Assembly (NCBI GenBank): GCA_017995275.1
Contig: JAGOJE010000041.1
Coordinates: 1 to 7,846 of the forward strand
DNA from: Rickettsiaceae bacterium
GTDB lineage: Bacteria; Pseudomonadota; Alphaproteobacteria; Rickettsiales; Rickettsiaceae
Reading direction: 5' to 3'
Length of the DNA: 7,846 bases
Numbering within the stretch: the stretch's first letter is position 1; each line of letters begins with the position of its first letter. Shown one piece after another: positions 5,978 through 7,846 of this stretch. Below the pieces are notes generated by a model. That model had not been told where the DNA came from, did not search any database, and worked only from the letters and a program-made list of their open reading frames with translations. The translations under genes and the position numbers were made by a program.

Positions 5978-7393
5978 CTATATGGATTTTGCTTCCCTTT
6001 GTTTAGGTGGTTTTTTTCTATGAGCACTAGTGTTGCTAGAAGTGTTAGAGATATAGTCTTTAATATCTTTCCCGGATTTCTTTATTTCTAGTTCGCTTTT
6101 GGCTCGCTCAAGTTGTTCTTTACTAAATTCTATTCTATACCTTTTTTTATTTTTTTCTTTTATCATGCTATATTCAGCTTTTTCACCCTTTCTTTTTTTT
6201 GTAGTCCGTATGAGTTTAAACAAACTTTCGTCATATTCGATTAATGTTGTACCATGGGCGATATCGCGTAGAGTTGTTTGATGTTTTCCATCTTCATCTT
6301 CATATAGAATTTTTCCTTTTCTGTCTTTAAGAACATCTATGAAATTAGCCATCTTATGTTCAGATATTTGTGTTCCAAGAGGTCCAAATGAAAATTTATA
6401 TAACCATTTTTTTACAAAGCAGTTAGGGAGTTCTTCTGCAATATATGCTATGAACGTATAAAAAAGATTCGGGTCTTTTTGATCTTTGTGTACTATTGTG
6501 AATTTTCTTCCGACTTGTTCGTCCATTGTGTTTATGGCATTTGGTCTATTATTGAAGGATTTATAATCAACTAATCTCCTAAAATTATCTATTTCATAAA
6601 TACCTTCTAATTTATTTATTTTCTCTCTATATATATTTTCTTCTGTTCTAAGTAGCTTTTTAATAGATGCATTATCTAAAAATTTAGTATGCTTGATTTT
6701 TTTTACGGCCTTGTAATGCTCTATTCTCTCATATTCTTTTCTATCTTTATAAGCTGATTCTAGTTGTTTAACTACTCTTGTGTAAGCTCCTGGGTTATCA
6801 AAAGTAGCAGTGGATATTTTGTTTTTTGTTAATTCTCCTCTATTTTGTAATTTTATAGCCATGTCCGTTGCCGCACAATCAGAAAGAGCGCCCCCTAAAG
6901 AATGGCCAGTATAATTGAATTTATAATCGAATAACTCACCGTTTAATTGATCTATTATTATATCATTTAAAGCCTTAAGTGGGGCAAGCTTTTTTGGTTC
7001 TTCGCCAATTGTAAGTAAGAAATCATCTTTAACATCGCTTATAGCTGTTTTTATATCATGATCCATTCTAGTGCCGGAGGTTATTACTGTTACCTTTTTT
7101 TTTGTTGTGTCTATTACAACAACCGACTCTAATCTTGATTTGGGTGACGTTTTGCCAGCGAATTTTTTTGGTAGTTTTGATGAATATATTATTGCTAGGC
7201 CATTGTTCCTTTTGGCTTTTTTAACTACTGAACTTATGTCTTCTATATTTTTTGATTCATAGATAGGAATATTTTCATCATTACTTTTTAATATATTTTT
7301 CAGCTCTTCTTTTTTAGTTGATATATCATACACTAGCTCGCTAAATTCTGCAGATTGTACTAATGTTTTCTTTTTATCAGTTTTGTATGGCAT
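5978..7393 (-). CDS. Lipase class 3-like alpha/beta hydrolase, candidate effector
   Basis: A 471-residue protein with the hallmarks of a lipase (class 3-like or a related alpha/beta-hydrolase family). A strand and loop ITSGTRMDHD (104-113) resembles the GTxxxxD oxyanion region. The nucleophile elbow GHSLGGAL (163-170) has Ser165. ATFDNPGA (196-203) follows as the next strand, RPNAINT (283-289) lies where the acidic residue region is expected, and His346 in EHKMANF is a likely catalytic His. The acidic member is not certain. Residues 205-275 form a highly charged helical insertion. There is no signal peptide or membrane segment. By hand count 72 residues are lysine, and the tail (457-471) is strongly basic. 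AGGT lies seven bases before the ATG. The upstream gene ends 14 bases away, suggesting an operon. The fold is likely; the substrate and any secretion are unknown. Confidence 0.8.
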   Translation of the reverse strand: MPYKTDKKKTLVQSAEFSELVYDISTKKEELKNILKSNDENIPIYESKNIEDISSVVKKAKRNNGLAIIYSSKLPKKFAGKTSPKSRLESVVVIDTTKKKVTVITSGTRMDHDIKTAISDVKDDFLLTIGEEPKKLAPLKALNDIIIDQLNGELFDYKFNYTGHSLGGALSDCAATDMAIKLQNRGELTKNKISTATFDNPGAYTRVVKQLESAYKDRKEYERIEHYKAVKKIKHTKFLDNASIKKLLRTEENIYREKINKLEGIYEIDNFRRLVDYKSFNNRPNAINTMDEQVGRKFTIVHKDQKDPNLFYTFIAYIAEELPNCFVKKWLYKFSFGPLGTQISEHKMANFIDVLKDRKGKILYEDEDGKHQTTLRDIAHGTTLIEYDESLFKLIRTTKKRKGEKAEYSMIKEKNKKRYRIEFSKEQLERAKSELEIKKSGKDIKDYISNTSSNTSAHRKKPPKQREAKSI

Positions 7394-7407
7394 ATTTTAC
7401 CTATATA

Positions 7408-7846
7408 TTAACTTGTTTGGGTATCTCCAGTTAAATATACATCTATGTCATCCATTGAAGAAAAGTCTTTGGCATATTGGTATGGAATTTCGAGTCTTAG
7501 GGCTTCCACTGTGGGGTTTGGTCTTTCTTCGGGCATTGTTATTGCAAGAGAAATAGCGCTTGCCAGGTTTGCTACTGCTTTGTTCTCACTATTCAATGTT
7601 TTACATAGAAAAAATAGAGTATCAACTTGATTTTGGTTTTCAAATTGCAGAGCGTACTTTAGTCCTGTTTGGAATGTAGCCATTGTTTTATCTAGCGGGA
7701 TATCAAGATTTCTCAATATTGTATTAAGTGCTTCCAAATTATATGTTGTAGCTTTGTTTATAACTCCAGATCCTATAATGTCATAGCTTTGCAATTGCGA
7801 TATTAATGCTGTGGTGGAAGAGATTTTAACCTGTATCTGTTGTTTT
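7408..7846 (-). CDS. Unrecognised protein, C-terminal part (5' end outside window)
   Basis: The reading frame is open from the right edge to a TAA at 7408-7410, giving 145 visible residues. A TTG at 7794 could serve as a start, but the frame continues through 17 further codons to the edge without a stop, and no convincing ribosome-binding site stands before that TTG, so I take this as the end of a longer gene. I recognise no family. The visible part looks largely helical and soluble, with mixed hydrophobic stretches (for example around TLFFLCKTL and ANLASAISLAI) and an acidic tail, DDIDVYLTGDTQTS. There is no transmembrane segment or obvious repeat. It lies 14 bases upstream of the lipase-like gene on the same strand, so the two are probably co-transcribed and may work together. 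Confidence 0.6.
   Translation of the reverse strand, partial: KQQIQVKISSTTALISQLQSYDIIGSGVINKATTYNLEALNTILRNLDIPLDKTMATFQTGLKYALQFENQNQVDTLFFLCKTLNSENKAVANLASAISLAITMPEERPNPTVEALRLEIPYQYAKDFSSMDDIDVYLTGDTQTS

Noticed and set aside
7445..7630. Open frame on the + strand opposite the unknown gene
   Set aside because: It has no recognisable motif and lies antisense to a longer frame that is open to the window edge; the same holds for the antisense frames over glyS, the Sua5-type gene and the lipase-like gene.
7792..7794. TTG as the true start of the rightmost gene
   Set aside because: The same frame stays open to the window edge and no good ribosome-binding site precedes the TTG, so a start beyond the window is more likely.
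1..7846. CRISPR array, tRNA or rRNA genes, insertion sequence
   Set aside because: No regularly spaced direct repeats, no cloverleaf-like or rRNA-like stretch and no transposase motif found on either strand by eye.

Overview
The window reads as a piece of chromosome from an AT-rich, host-associated alphaproteobacterium, most likely a member of the Rickettsiales. The reasons are the low G+C, tightly packed housekeeping genes with overlapping starts and stops, the two-subunit glycyl-tRNA synthetase, a retained dapB, and above all a short palindromic repeat inserted in frame into a protein-coding gene, a habit best known from the Rickettsia palindromic elements. The family assignment within Rickettsiales cannot be made from this sequence. 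UGA is used as a stop codon, so the genetic code is the standard bacterial one.

Left part (+ strand, 2-1889): three translationally overlapping genes run rightward. They are the 3' part of a family 3 amino-acid ABC transporter substrate-binding protein, a small FMN-binding flavin-reductase-like protein starting with GTG, and dapB (4-hydroxy-tetrahydrodipicolinate reductase, in the diaminopimelate pathway). dapB is followed at once by a degenerate copy of a roughly 100-bp repeat, which fills most of the gap between the converging transcription units.

Middle part (- strand, 5918 down to 2025): glyQ, glyS and a Sua5-type threonylcarbamoyl-AMP synthase gene overlap each other by 8 and 4 bases and look like one translation-related operon (glycine charging of tRNA, and t6A modification of ANN-decoding tRNAs). 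The Sua5-type gene carries a second, better preserved copy of the repeat. It adds about 36 codons to the linker between the YrdC-like and Sua5 domains without breaking the frame.

Right part (- strand, 7846 down to 5978): two genes upstream of glyQ are probably co-transcribed. One is an unrecognised protein whose 5' end lies beyond the window. The other is a lysine-rich alpha/beta-hydrolase of the lipase class 3 type with an intact GHSLGG nucleophile elbow, no signal peptide and a basic tail. These are the accessory genes of the window, and the lipase-like protein is a plausible secreted effector, though that is inference.

The most unusual things are the two related palindromic repeats about 450 bp apart, one of them exapted into a conserved tRNA-modification enzyme, and the lipase-like gene with its unknown partner. 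I see no rRNA, tRNA, CRISPR array, insertion sequence or complete undescribed multi-gene system.
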